Of a DNA stretch of 12,756 nucleotides, positions 1 to 7,580 are shown one piece after another; the stretch's first letter is position 1; each line of letters begins with the position of its first letter. The notes under the pieces are model-generated. The model was not told the DNA's origin. It searched no databases and saw only the letters and a list, made by a program, of their open reading frames with translations. This DNA is from Candidatus Parcubacteria bacterium. GTDB taxonomy: Bacteria > Patescibacteriota > Minisyncoccia > Minisyncoccales > JAUWXI01. The translations under genes and the position numbers were made by a program. The stretch covers positions 1-12,756 of the forward strand of contig JAUWXI010000008.1 in NCBI GenBank assembly GCA_030616435.1, given 5' to 3'.

Positions 1-2013
1 ATTAGGTCTTCAGGAGTTGCTGAGGATTCGCCAAAGGATTCTTTTGCCGGACAATTTGAGACATATTTGAATGTAAAAAGGGAAAAAGATTTATTGAGGT
101 CAATAAAAAAATGTCTGGCTTCAACCTTTAATGATCGAGTAATAGCCTACCGGGAAGAAAAGAGAATTTCTCATTTAAAATTTGCCCTCTCAGTCGGAAT
201 TCAGAAAATGGCCAGGTCAGATCTTGCTTCTTCAGGAGTAATTTTTACTTTGGATACTGAAACTGGCTTTAGAGATGTGGTTTTAATTAACTCAATCTGG
301 GGAGTAGGGGAAATGATTGTAAAAGGGAAAATTATCCCTGACGAATTTTATGTTTTTAAACCCACTTTAAAGAAGGGTTATAAATCAATAATTTTAAAAA
401 ACTTGGGGAAGAAAACAAAAAAATATGTTTATGGAAAAGGAGGAGGATTAAAAGAGGCCAATGTCCCAAAATATCTGCAATGGAAATTTTCTTTAACTGA
501 CGAAGAGGTTTTAACTCTCTCTCGTTGGGCTTGTCAGATTGAGGAGCATTATGGAATTCCCCAAGATATTGAATGGGCAAAAGATGGTAAGACAGGCCAA
601 TTGTTTATTGTTCAATCGAGACCTGAAACTGTTCATGCTCTGGAAGTTAAAAAGTTTTATGAAGAATATGAAATAAGAGCTAAGAAAAAGCCAATTTTAA
701 CAGGTATTGCCATCGGTTCAAAAATTGGCCAGGGAAAGGTGAGAGTTCTCCCTGATGTTTCAAAATTCCCCCAGTTTAAAAAGGGAGAAATCTTAGTTAC
801 CGAAATGACCGACCCGGATTGGCTGCCTGTAATGAGGATTGCTTCAGCTATCGTTACCGATAAGGGAGGGAAGACAGCTCACGCGGCCATCGTGAGTAGA
901 GAATTGGGGATCCCCTGCATAGTCGGAGCTCAAAGGGCGACAGAAGTTTTAAAAACTACCCAAACTGTGACTGTTGATTGTACTCAGGGATTAAATGGAA
1001 GGATATTTTTAGGGAAAATTCCCTTTAAAATTAAAAGATATAACTTAAAGAAAATTCCAAAATTAAAAACAAAGATAATGGTGAATATTGGAGCTCCAGA
1101 AATTGCTTTTAAAACTTCATTTTTACCGGTAGATGGAGTAGGGTTAGCTCGGGAAGAATTCATTATTGCTGAAAAGATAAGAATTCATCCCTTAGCCCTT
1201 TATCATTTTGAAAAATTAAAGGACAAAAAATTAAAAAAAAGGATAGAAAGAATGACAATAGAGCATAAAGACAAAAAAGAATATTTTATCAAAGAATTAG
1301 CAGAAGGAATAGCCCAGATAGCCGCAGCTTTCTATCCAAAGGAAGTAATTGTCAGATTTTCAGATTTCAAGACTAATGAATACAGGAATTTAATTGGTGG
1401 AGAACTTTTTGAAGAAACTGAAACTAATCCAATGTTGGGCTTTCGAGGAGCTTGCAGGTATTTAGATGAGAAATTCCAACCTGCTTTCAAAATGGAATGT
1501 AAGGCAATAAAAAGGGTTAGAGATTCTTTTGGATTGAAAAATGTAAACGTGATGATTCCTTTTTGTCGGACAGTAGAAGAGGGAAGAAGGGTTTTAGGGC
1601 TAATGAACAAGTTCGGGCTTAAAAAGGGAAAAGATTTGAAGGTCTATGTGATGTGTGAAATCCCCTCAAATGTCATTTTAGCTGAAGAATTTTTAGAAAT
1701 ATTTGATGGAATGTCCGTGGGCACCAACGATTTAACCCAATTAGCTTTAGGTATAGATAGAGATAATGCCAAGATAGCCTACATTGGAGATGAAAGGAAC
1801 GAAGCTGTTAAGAAAATGGTAGCCAAGGTGATTAAAGTCTGCCAGGAGAAGGGTAAGTATTCGGGCATTTGCGGAGAGGCAGCTTCGATGTCCGACTTTG
1901 CAAGGTTCCTAGTGGGGTGCGGAATAGAATCTTTATCTGTGAATCCAGAATCTGTAATTAAAACAATTTTAGTAGTGGCCAAAGAAGAAAAGAAGACAAA
2001 AAGAATAAAATAA
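1..2013 (+). CDS. ppsA: Phosphoenolpyruvate synthase, 5'-truncated by the window edge
   Basis: The enzyme makes phosphoenolpyruvate from pyruvate with ATP, giving PEP, AMP and phosphate; it is cytosolic and gluconeogenic. The frame is open from base 1, where it reads RSSGVAEDSPKDSFAGQ, the conserved ATP-grasp motif of the family, so the gene starts upstream; 670 residues are visible and roughly 120 N-terminal residues are missing compared with the usual 760-800. The swivelling phosphohistidine domain follows (GGKTAHAAIVSRELGIP; catalytic His codon at 880-882). The C-terminal PEP-binding barrel shows GVGLAREEF, CEIPSNVILAEEF, SVGTNDLTQLALGIDRD and GICGEA (catalytic Cys codon at 1870-1872). All key motifs are intact and no intein interrupts them. 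It leads a block with a sugar kinase and an aldolase, five bases ahead of a LAGLIDADG gene. Pyruvate phosphate dikinase is the closest alternative, but the motif set and spacing fit PEP synthase better. Confidence 0.93.
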   Translation: MRSSGVAEDSPKDSFAGQFETYLNVKREKDLLRSIKKCLASTFNDRVIAYREEKRISHLKFALSVGIQKMARSDLASSGVIFTLDTETGFRDVVLINSIWGVGEMIVKGKIIPDEFYVFKPTLKKGYKSIILKNLGKKTKKYVYGKGGGLKEANVPKYLQWKFSLTDEEVLTLSRWACQIEEHYGIPQDIEWAKDGKTGQLFIVQSRPETVHALEVKKFYEEYEIRAKKKPILTGIAIGSKIGQGKVRVLPDVSKFPQFKKGEILVTEMTDPDWLPVMRIASAIVTDKGGKTAHAAIVSRELGIPCIVGAQRATEVLKTTQTVTVDCTQGLNGRIFLGKIPFKIKRYNLKKIPKLKTKIMVNIGAPEIAFKTSFLPVDGVGLAREEFIIAEKIRIHPLALYHFEKLKDKKLKKRIERMTIEHKDKKEYFIKELAEGIAQIAAAFYPKEVIVRFSDFKTNEYRNLIGGELFEETETNPMLGFRGACRYLDEKFQPAFKMECKAIKRVRDSFGLKNVNVMIPFCRTVEEGRRVLGLMNKFGLKKGKDLKVYVMCEIPSNVILAEEFLEIFDGMSVGTNDLTQLALGIDRDNAKIAYIGDERNEAVKKMVAKVIKVCQEKGKYSGICGEAASMSDFARFLVGCGIESLSVNPESVIKTILVVAKEEKKTKRIK

Positions 2014-2018
2014 TTTAT

Positions 2019-3032
2019 ATGAAACTTAATACTTACGAATTTTTGATAGATAATGAAATAGTCCATGTTAAAATAGATGAAAAATTTCGAGAGAAGATGA
2101 AAGAGAAGGTAATTCAAAAATTCGGTTCTTTAAGACAGTATAATTTTAAGAAACTACAAATTTGTTATGGTACTTTAACAGCACAATTCAAAAGAAATAG
2201 ATATTTTAAATTTATAAGGTTGTTAGAGATAGCTAATGATATAAAAATACCCAAAGAAGAGACTTTTTCTCATATAAAATCGTTTTTTGCTAGTGGGTCT
2301 AATACGTGTAGAGAAGTAATCCTACCAAAAGAACTTATAATTGATGAAGGGTTCGTTGAGGGTTATGCATTGTATTTAGCTGAAGGAGATTCTGGTTTTA
2401 ATGGGAATACTATACCCAGGAAACTTAGACTTACAAATTCTGATTTAGAGATAATTAGATTTTTTATTCAATGGCTGAGAAATTATTTTCCAAAAAATAG
2501 ATTTTATTTGAATATAATTTTACCTCCTGGAATAGGAATGCAGGAAAGTTTCATTAGGCAAACTTGCGAGAAATTAAGTTTAAGCATTGACCAAATAAGA
2601 ATAAGAAACGGTTATTATAATAAAAAACCGAAATATAGAGTCTGTTGTGATCGGGCTATTCTTATCGATTTAATTCTTTCCTTGGAGAAAACAATTAAAA
2701 AGATATGCGCAATGGATAAAGAATTAGCAGCTGCCTATACTAGAGGGATGATGATGGGCGAAGGAACAGCTTATTTTAATAGGAGTAGGTATGTTAGAAT
2801 TGAAATGAGAAATGAGAAAGAGATAAAATATCTGGCAAACTTATTTGAGTTATTAGGTTATAAATATAAAGTAGCCCTCAGAAGTAATAGAGAAAACATG
2901 TGGAGTATCTATCTGGGAGCCAAGCAATTAAAAAGATTTTACAATGAAGTTGGTTTTGGATTCCACCGGGAGAGACAGGAAATCCTAGAAAGAGCAGTTA
3001 ATAAAAAACTTAGAATAAATCAATATGTTTGA
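2019..3032 (+). CDS. Free-standing LAGLIDADG homing-endonuclease-type protein
   Basis: 337 residues with two LAGLIDADG-type motifs, so probably a single-chain enzyme with two pseudo-symmetric halves. Motif 1 is EGYALYLAEGDSG (about residues 114-126, likely metal-binding acid E122); motif 2 is YTRGMMMGEGTAYF (240-253, likely acid E248), followed by VRIEMRNEKEIKYLANLFELLGY-type sequence as expected for a LAGLIDADG half. Residues about 25-85 (basic, helical, with LRQYNFKKLQICYGTL) could be a helix-turn-helix DNA-binding region. Family members cut long DNA sites and promote their own spread, and some have become regulators or RNA maturases. Here there is no surrounding intein or intron: it begins 5 bases after ppsA stops and its last 8 bases overlap the start of the PfkB gene. 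Base composition is AT-rich, with many ATA and AGA codons. Both acidic residues are present, so it may be active, but its target site cannot be seen. Confidence 0.8.
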   Translation: MKLNTYEFLIDNEIVHVKIDEKFREKMKEKVIQKFGSLRQYNFKKLQICYGTLTAQFKRNRYFKFIRLLEIANDIKIPKEETFSHIKSFFASGSNTCREVILPKELIIDEGFVEGYALYLAEGDSGFNGNTIPRKLRLTNSDLEIIRFFIQWLRNYFPKNRFYLNIILPPGIGMQESFIRQTCEKLSLSIDQIRIRNGYYNKKPKYRVCCDRAILIDLILSLEKTIKKICAMDKELAAAYTRGMMMGEGTAYFNRSRYVRIEMRNEKEIKYLANLFELLGYKYKVALRSNRENMWSIYLGAKQLKRFYNEVGFGFHRERQEILERAVNKKLRINQYV

Positions 3033-4002
3033 TATCATCACCTTTGGCTCAGCAACATTGGATGTTTTTTTGAAATCTAAGGATTTTTTAGTTAGAAAGG
3101 AGAAAAAATTTGTTACAGGTAAAGGGATTTGTTTTCCATTTGCTTCAAAAGTTGATATTAAAGATGTCTTTTTTAGCACAGGTGGGGGAGGAACCAATGC
3201 AGCTGCGACATTTTCAAATCAGGGATTTAAAGTAGCTTATTGTGGAAAGATTGGGAAAGATATTTTTGGAGAAAAAATCTTAAAAGATTTGAAAAAATTT
3301 AAAATAGATACAAGATTTGTTCTTGAGACAGGGGAAAAACCCACAAATTGTTCGATTATTTTCTCTTTTGGGAAAGATAGAACAGTTTTTGTTTACAGAG
3401 GAGCTTCTGAAATTTTGAAGAAAAAGGAAATTCCTTGGAAGGAATTTAAAGCTAATTGGTTTTATTTAGCACCTCTTTCAGGAAAATTGGCTAATCTTTT
3501 TGCTCCCTTGGTCAATTTTGCCAAGGAAAACAAAATAAAAATAGCCTGCAATCCGGGAAACAGCCAGATAAATTTGGGTAAGAATTTTCTAAAGCCTATT
3601 CTTTCAAAAATTGACATTTTGATCTTAAATCAAGAAGAAGCTTCCTTGTTGACTCAGATTCCTTATCAAAGAGAAAGGGAGGTTTTTAAAAAATTAGACG
3701 AGATGATTCCAGGGATTGCTGTGATGACAAAAGGAAGAGGGGGAGTTGTCGTTTCTGACGGAGAATATATTTTTGAGGCCGGAATTCTTCCTTCAAAGAC
3801 TATTGAAAAGACCGGCGCAGGAGATGCCTTTAGTTCAGGATTTGTTGTAGGTTTTATTAAAAAAGGTGATATTCCCTATGCTATTCAGTTAGGAACAGCT
3901 AATGCTACTTCTTGTGTTCAAGAGGTTGGAGCTAAAGCAGGTCTTTTGAAAAAAGGCCAGCCTTGGCCAAAAGTAAAGGTAGTAAAAACTAAATTGAAAT
4001 AA
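3025..4002 (+). CDS. PfkB/ribokinase-family carbohydrate kinase
   Basis: An ATP-dependent sugar, sugar-phosphate or nucleoside kinase of 325 residues, a normal length for the family. It opens with the typical strand FDIITFGSATLDVF, has the substrate-binding glycine motif STGGGGTNAA (51-60) and GKIGKDIFGEKI (74-85), then NQEEASLL (202-209), and ends with the family signature TGAGDAFSSGF (263-273), in which D267 is the expected catalytic base. The start overlaps the upstream LAGLIDADG gene by 8 bases, so the two may be translationally coupled. The next gene is a class II aldolase, so a role in phosphorylating a sugar phosphate of upper glycolysis (such as a 6-phosphofructokinase-like activity) is possible, but ribokinase or nucleoside kinase activity cannot be excluded from sequence alone. 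There is no Shine-Dalgarno sequence before the ATG. Confidence 0.88.
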   Translation: MFDIITFGSATLDVFLKSKDFLVRKEKKFVTGKGICFPFASKVDIKDVFFSTGGGGTNAAATFSNQGFKVAYCGKIGKDIFGEKILKDLKKFKIDTRFVLETGEKPTNCSIIFSFGKDRTVFVYRGASEILKKKEIPWKEFKANWFYLAPLSGKLANLFAPLVNFAKENKIKIACNPGNSQINLGKNFLKPILSKIDILILNQEEASLLTQIPYQREREVFKKLDEMIPGIAVMTKGRGGVVVSDGEYIFEAGILPSKTIEKTGAGDAFSSGFVVGFIKKGDIPYAIQLGTANATSCVQEVGAKAGLLKKGQPWPKVKVVKTKLK

Positions 4003-4005
4003 GAA

Positions 4006-4028
4006 CCTGCCTTTCTCAACTTGGCAGG
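4006..4028 (+). other. Small inverted repeat between the kinase and aldolase genes
   Basis: CCTGCC (4006-4011) pairs with GGCAGG (4023-4028) around an 11-base loop, directly after the kinase stop codon. There is no following T-run, so it is unlikely to terminate transcription well; it could stabilise mRNA ends or be chance. A TAAAAT hexamer (4033-4038) lies 10 bases before the aldolase ATG and might serve as a -10 box, but there is no convincing -35 partner. Confidence 0.35.
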
Positions 4029-4048
4029 ACCTTAAAATACTTTCCATT

Positions 4049-4888
4049 ATGGAATTAGATCAAATTTTAAAAAAAGCTAAAAGAGAAAAGTGGGCGATAG
4101 GGCAGTTTAGTTTTTCAACTATTGAGCAATTAAAAGGAATAATTGGAGCTGCCAAAAAGCTTTCTGCACCTGTAATTTTAGGAACTTCAGAAAAAGAAAG
4201 TAAATTTTTGGGCCTGGAAGAGACAATAGCCCAGGTTCGAATTTTGGAGAACAAAATGGGCTTGAAGCTCTTTTTGCATCTTGATCATGGCAAAGATTTA
4301 AACTATATTAAAAGAGCAGTTGATTTAGGATTTGATTCTGTTCATTTTGATGGTTCTGAACTTCCTTTCAAAGAGAATTTAAAATTGACAAAGGAGATAG
4401 TAAATTATGGCCACAAAAAGGATGTTTTAGTTGAAGGGGAATTAGGATATTTGAGGGGAGAAAGTAGGCTTTTTCAAAGAAAGAAAATCACAATTAAAAA
4501 AGAGGATTTGACAAAGCCTGAACAGGCTCAAGAATTTGTGGAAAAGACAAAGATAGACCTTTTAGCTCCAGCTATTGGAAATGTTCACGGAATATATCCT
4601 GAGATGCCAGAACTTGATTTTGAGAGGTTAAAGGAAATAAATCAAAAAACCGATGCTTTCTTGGTTCTACACGGAGGCTCTGGTCTTTCAAGAGATGAAA
4701 TAAAAAAGGCTATAAAATCTGGGATTCAAAAAATTAATATCAATACAGAATTAAGATTGGTTTGGAGAGAAAGTCTTCAAAAAATTTTAAAAACATCTAA
4801 AGAAATTAAACCCTATATTATTTTACCTCAGGTTAGTCAGGCAATTGAAAAAAAGGCCGAAGAATATATTAAATTATTTGGGAGTTAA
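4049..4888 (+). CDS. fba: Class II fructose-bisphosphate aldolase family protein
   Basis: A zinc-dependent aldolase that splits fructose-1,6-bisphosphate (or tagatose-1,6-bisphosphate) into two triose phosphates, or joins them in gluconeogenesis. At 279 residues it is as short as the GatY/AgaY-like branch. Visible active-site elements are HLDHG (D79 as catalytic acid, H80 as zinc ligand), HFDGSELPF (99-107), VEGELGYLRG (128-137), AIGNVHGIYP (175-184, zinc ligand H180) and LHGGSGL (207-213, zinc ligand H208), then KININTE (228-234), where many relatives have KINIDT. The three histidines match the spacing of the zinc ligands in this family. Neighbouring PfkB kinase and PEP synthase support a glycolysis/gluconeogenesis role. 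Fructose versus tagatose substrate preference cannot be settled from sequence. No Shine-Dalgarno sequence precedes the ATG. Confidence 0.9.
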   Translation: MELDQILKKAKREKWAIGQFSFSTIEQLKGIIGAAKKLSAPVILGTSEKESKFLGLEETIAQVRILENKMGLKLFLHLDHGKDLNYIKRAVDLGFDSVHFDGSELPFKENLKLTKEIVNYGHKKDVLVEGELGYLRGESRLFQRKKITIKKEDLTKPEQAQEFVEKTKIDLLAPAIGNVHGIYPEMPELDFERLKEINQKTDAFLVLHGGSGLSRDEIKKAIKSGIQKININTELRLVWRESLQKILKTSKEIKPYIILPQVSQAIEKKAEEYIKLFGS

Positions 4889-4896
4889 GATAATTA

Positions 4897-5322
4897 ATGA
4901 AAATGGATAAAAAACTTCTAATCGGAATTTTCATTATCTTAATAATCGGGATCTTTGGATTTCTCTGGAAAGGACAAAAAATAGTTATTAAAGCAGATAA
5001 CATTAAGTATGATAATGGAGGGATTTTAAAGGTGAATATTGAAAATTATTTTTTAAGAAAAGTTTGTTTCTCTTCTTGCTATCCCTATCTTCTTGAAAAG
5101 AAAAATGGGGCGTGGAAATCCTATCTTTATCAAAATTGTAATAAGCCTGACTTGATTGAAAAATGCATTGAGCCGGGTAAAACTAGAGCCTTTGAAATTC
5201 CCCTACCTGTGGTAAGAAAGGGTTTACATAGGATTGCAGTACCTCTTTGTGAAAACTGTAAAATAGGTGAAAGTTTCAAAGAAACTAAGAGGTTTTATTC
5301 AGCTGAATTTGAGATAAAGTAA
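4897..5322 (+). CDS. Membrane-anchored exported protein with three cysteine pairs, function unknown
   Basis: 141 residues. A basic start (MKMDKK) is followed by one strongly hydrophobic segment (about 7-24, LLIGIFIILIIGIFGFLW), so the protein is probably anchored in the membrane with the remainder outside. The outer part alternates short polar and hydrophobic stretches as in a small beta-sandwich (for example GGILKVNIENYFLRKV, then FEIPLP and HRIAVPLC), resembling bacterial Ig-like domains, although no family is recognised with certainty. Six cysteines lie in three local pairs: 57/61, 81/90 and 118/121, suggesting disulfides or metal binding. It sits 8 bases after the aldolase and 1 base before a ferredoxin. 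An alternative start is the ATG two codons downstream (4903). The GGGAG at 4880-4884 is inside the aldolase coding sequence and 12 bases from the ATG, too far to be a good ribosome binding site. Confidence 0.72.
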   Translation: MKMDKKLLIGIFIILIIGIFGFLWKGQKIVIKADNIKYDNGGILKVNIENYFLRKVCFSSCYPYLLEKKNGAWKSYLYQNCNKPDLIEKCIEPGKTRAFEIPLPVVRKGLHRIAVPLCENCKIGESFKETKRFYSAEFEIK

Positions 5323-5323
5323 A

Positions 5324-5545
5324 ATGAAGATTGTTCACGAAAGAGGAAAATGTATAGGATGTAGTTCTTGCGTTGTCATATGTCCTAAATATTGGGAAAT
5401 GTCAGAAGATGGTAAAGCTCATCTTCTGAATTCCGAATTCAATTCAGAAAAAGGAGTAGAGATATTGGAGATAAAAGAAATTGAATGTAATCAGGAGGCA
5501 GCGGATGTTTGTCCCGTTCAATGTATTAATATAGAAAAATCCTAA
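5324..5545 (+). CDS. Single-cluster [4Fe-4S] ferredoxin
   Basis: A 73-residue electron carrier. The N-terminal part reads CIGCSSCVVICP, giving Cys10, Cys13, Cys16 and Cys20; the C-terminal part has ECNQEAADVCPVQC with Cys55, Cys63 and Cys67. By analogy with thermophilic one-cluster ferredoxins, Cys10, 13, 16 and 63 should bind the cluster, while Cys20 and Cys55 are placed to form the known disulfide; Cys67 is an additional cysteine. The redox partner cannot be told from the neighbours: it lies 1 base after the cysteine-paired membrane protein and 6 bases before the L25 gene, so it is probably cotranscribed with both. Acidic overall, as usual for ferredoxins. There is no Shine-Dalgarno sequence. 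Confidence 0.92.
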   Translation: MKIVHERGKCIGCSSCVVICPKYWEMSEDGKAHLLNSEFNSEKGVEILEIKEIECNQEAADVCPVQCINIEKS

Positions 5546-5551
5546 AAGAGC

Positions 5552-6211
5552 ATGATTTCGCTTTCTGTAAAAATTAGAAAAATCTTGGGTAAGAAAACAA
5601 AAACCCTAAGAAAAGAGGGTTTTTTACCAGCTATTTTGTATGGGCCTCGGATAAAACCCTTACCTTTGAGGGTTGATTTGAAAGATTTTAAAAAAGCTTA
5701 TAAAACAGCTGGGGAAAGTTCTTTAATTTCATTAAAAATCGGCAAGAAAGAAAGCAAAGTTTTAATTCACGATGTCCAGCATCATCCTTTAACTGATGAA
5801 TTCCTCCATGTCGATTTTTACCAACCCTTATTAAAGGAAAAAGTCACGGCTACAATCCTCTTAGTTTTTGTAGAAGAAGCACCAGCTGTGGAGGAATTAG
5901 GAGGGACTTTAATCAAAAATATCTCTGAAGTAGAGGTTAAGGGTTTACCCCAGGAACTTCCAAAAGAGATACAAGTAAATATTGGGAGTTTGAAGACTTT
6001 CGATGATGACATTCTTATCAAAGATCTTAAAACAGAAAAGGATATTGAGATTTTAAAAGAACCCGATGAGGTTGTAGTTTCGGTTGTTCCACCCAGAGAA
6101 GAAGAAAAGATTGAAGAGGAATTAGCTAAACCAGTTGAGGAAAAAGTAAAAGAGCCGGAAAAGGAGGAGGAGGAAGAAGAAGGGGAGAAAGAAACTGAGA
6201 AATCCAAATGA
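5552..6211 (+). CDS. rplY: 50S ribosomal protein L25, long CTC form
   Basis: This protein binds 5S rRNA in the large ribosomal subunit. At 219 residues it is the long CTC form: an N-terminal L25 domain (LRKEGFLPAILYGP at 19-32; VLIHDVQHHPLTDEFLHVDFYQ at roughly 70-91) and a C-terminal TL5-like beta domain (FVEEAPAVEELGGTLIKNISEVEVKGLPQELP). The last 35 or so residues are a low-complexity tail dominated by Glu and Lys, common in this family. It ends in TGA, with no sign of recoding. The gene lies between the ferredoxin and the secreted transglycosylase, 4 bases before the latter. L25 is dispensable in some reduced genomes, so its retention here is informative. The AAAAGAG just before the ATG is too close to work as a Shine-Dalgarno sequence. 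Confidence 0.93.
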   Translation: MISLSVKIRKILGKKTKTLRKEGFLPAILYGPRIKPLPLRVDLKDFKKAYKTAGESSLISLKIGKKESKVLIHDVQHHPLTDEFLHVDFYQPLLKEKVTATILLVFVEEAPAVEELGGTLIKNISEVEVKGLPQELPKEIQVNIGSLKTFDDDILIKDLKTEKDIEILKEPDEVVVSVVPPREEEKIEEELAKPVEEKVKEPEKEEEEEEGEKETEKSK

Positions 6212-6215
6212 CATT

Positions 6216-7562
6216 ATGACCATCCATATCCCAAAAATAATTTTAGTATCTATTTTGGTTTTGGCTTTTTTGCTGCCGAATTTTGGGAGTTTTGCTCAGA
6301 CAGCTTCCCAGGAAGAGAAAGCAGTCTTGGAAAAAGAACTAAAGGAATTGGAAGAGAAGATTGGTCAATATGAAAGGGATATTACAAAAACCCAAAAAGA
6401 AAAGCAGACTCTCCAGAATCAAATTTATATTTTAAAAAACAATATTAAAAAATTGGATCTCCAAATTTATCAAAGTGATTTAATGGTAAGAGACCTTGGT
6501 TTTCAAATCAAAGATACCGGGGACTCGATTGAAAAAACTTCTTTAGAAATTGAAAATTTAAAGCAAAAACTGGCTAATATTTTAAGGCTTATCTATGAAG
6601 AAGATCAAAAATCCCTCATTGAAATTTTACTTTCTGAACCTAAACTTTCTGATTTTTTTGATAATTTAATGGCTTTAGAGACTTTAAATTCTAAAAACCA
6701 GGAGCTTCTTGAAAATATCAAAGGTTTAAAATTAAACCTCGAGGAGCAAAAACAATTCCTGGGTGAAGAAAAAGAAGACACAGAAAGAATGGCTAAAATT
6801 CAGCTTCTTCAAAAACAAGAAAGCGAAACAGTAAAAAGAGATCAGGAATACTTTTTAAAATTAACCGAAGCTCAGTATCAACAATATCTTAAAGAAAAAC
6901 AAGAAACAGAAAGAAAAGCAGCTGAGATTAGAGCTAGGATTTTTGAATTGATTGGTGTACCCAAAGCTCCCACTTTTGGAGAGGCCTTGGATATTGCTAA
7001 ATACGTAGAAAGGATAACCGGAGTTAGACCAGCTTTCTTACTGGCTATTTTACAGCAAGAATCAGCTATTGGAAAAAATGTTGGTCAATGTTATCTGGTT
7101 GATTCGGCTAGCGGAGAAGGGGTTCGAGTTAACACTGGGCAAACAATGTTTCGAACAATGCACCCTACCCGTGATGTGCCGCCTTTTTTGAGAATTACTA
7201 TAGAATTAGGTAGAAATCCTTATAAAACTTTGATTTCCTGTCCGATGAGTTTTGGCTGGGGCGGGGCGATGGGTCCGGCTCAATTTATTCCCTCTACTTG
7301 GATGTTATATAAAAATAGATTACAGAGTATTCTTGGGAGACCGGCAGATCCTTGGAATATCCAAGATGCTTTTGTAGCATCAGGTTTGTATTTATCAGAT
7401 TATGGGGCTAAAACAAAGACACGAGATGGTGAATGGAGAGCAGCAATGATTTACTTTTCTGGCTCAACAACAAACTCAGCTTTCTATTGGTACGCAAACA
7501 ATGTTTTGAAAATAGCCGATGGTTTTGAAAGAGACATTGCGGCAATTGAAAAGAGCCGATGA
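6216..7562 (+). CDS. Secreted coiled-coil protein with lytic transglycosylase domain
   Basis: A probable peptidoglycan-cutting enzyme of 448 residues. Residues 1-27 form a signal peptide (hydrophobic VSILVLAFLL, possible cleavage after SFA, residue 27). About 30-245 is a long coiled coil with the hinge-like sequence RLIYEEDQKSLIEILLSEPK followed by LSDFFDNLMALETL, which resembles the PcsB/CwlO/EnvC coiled coils that dock on FtsEX. The C-terminal domain (about 255-440) looks like SLT/MltB lytic transglycosylases: LLAILQQESAIGKN holds the likely catalytic Glu282, and GWGGAMGPAQFIPSTW (347-362) is the strongly conserved substrate-groove motif. The usual partners of PcsB-type coils are CHAP or LytM peptidases, so this pairing differs. 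It ends in TGA and converges on prfA with only 18 bases between them; no clear terminator is seen there. Confidence 0.85.
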   Translation: MTIHIPKIILVSILVLAFLLPNFGSFAQTASQEEKAVLEKELKELEEKIGQYERDITKTQKEKQTLQNQIYILKNNIKKLDLQIYQSDLMVRDLGFQIKDTGDSIEKTSLEIENLKQKLANILRLIYEEDQKSLIEILLSEPKLSDFFDNLMALETLNSKNQELLENIKGLKLNLEEQKQFLGEEKEDTERMAKIQLLQKQESETVKRDQEYFLKLTEAQYQQYLKEKQETERKAAEIRARIFELIGVPKAPTFGEALDIAKYVERITGVRPAFLLAILQQESAIGKNVGQCYLVDSASGEGVRVNTGQTMFRTMHPTRDVPPFLRITIELGRNPYKTLISCPMSFGWGGAMGPAQFIPSTWMLYKNRLQSILGRPADPWNIQDAFVASGLYLSDYGAKTKTRDGEWRAAMIYFSGSTTNSAFYWYANNVLKIADGFERDIAAIEKSR

Positions 7563-7580
7563 TTTTTTTAGAATCGAGTT

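Noticed and set aside
1..2013. Intein in ppsA
   Set aside because: All catalytic motifs are uninterrupted and there are no splicing-block motifs; the LAGLIDADG gene is separate and downstream.
356..2117. Several minus-strand open frames over ppsA, and similar ones over the kinase, aldolase, L25 and S2 genes
   Set aside because: They are antisense to well-conserved genes and show low-complexity composition (Ser/Phe runs) typical of reversed AT-rich codons.
4006..4028. Hairpin after the kinase gene as an intrinsic terminator
   Set aside because: Six-pair stem with an 11-base loop and no T-run; the downstream aldolase is probably cotranscribed.
3030..7562. Recoding of TGA to glycine, as in some candidate-phyla lineages
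   Set aside because: TGA ends the LAGLIDADG gene, L25 and the transglycosylase at sensible positions, and no in-frame TGA is found within conserved protein regions.
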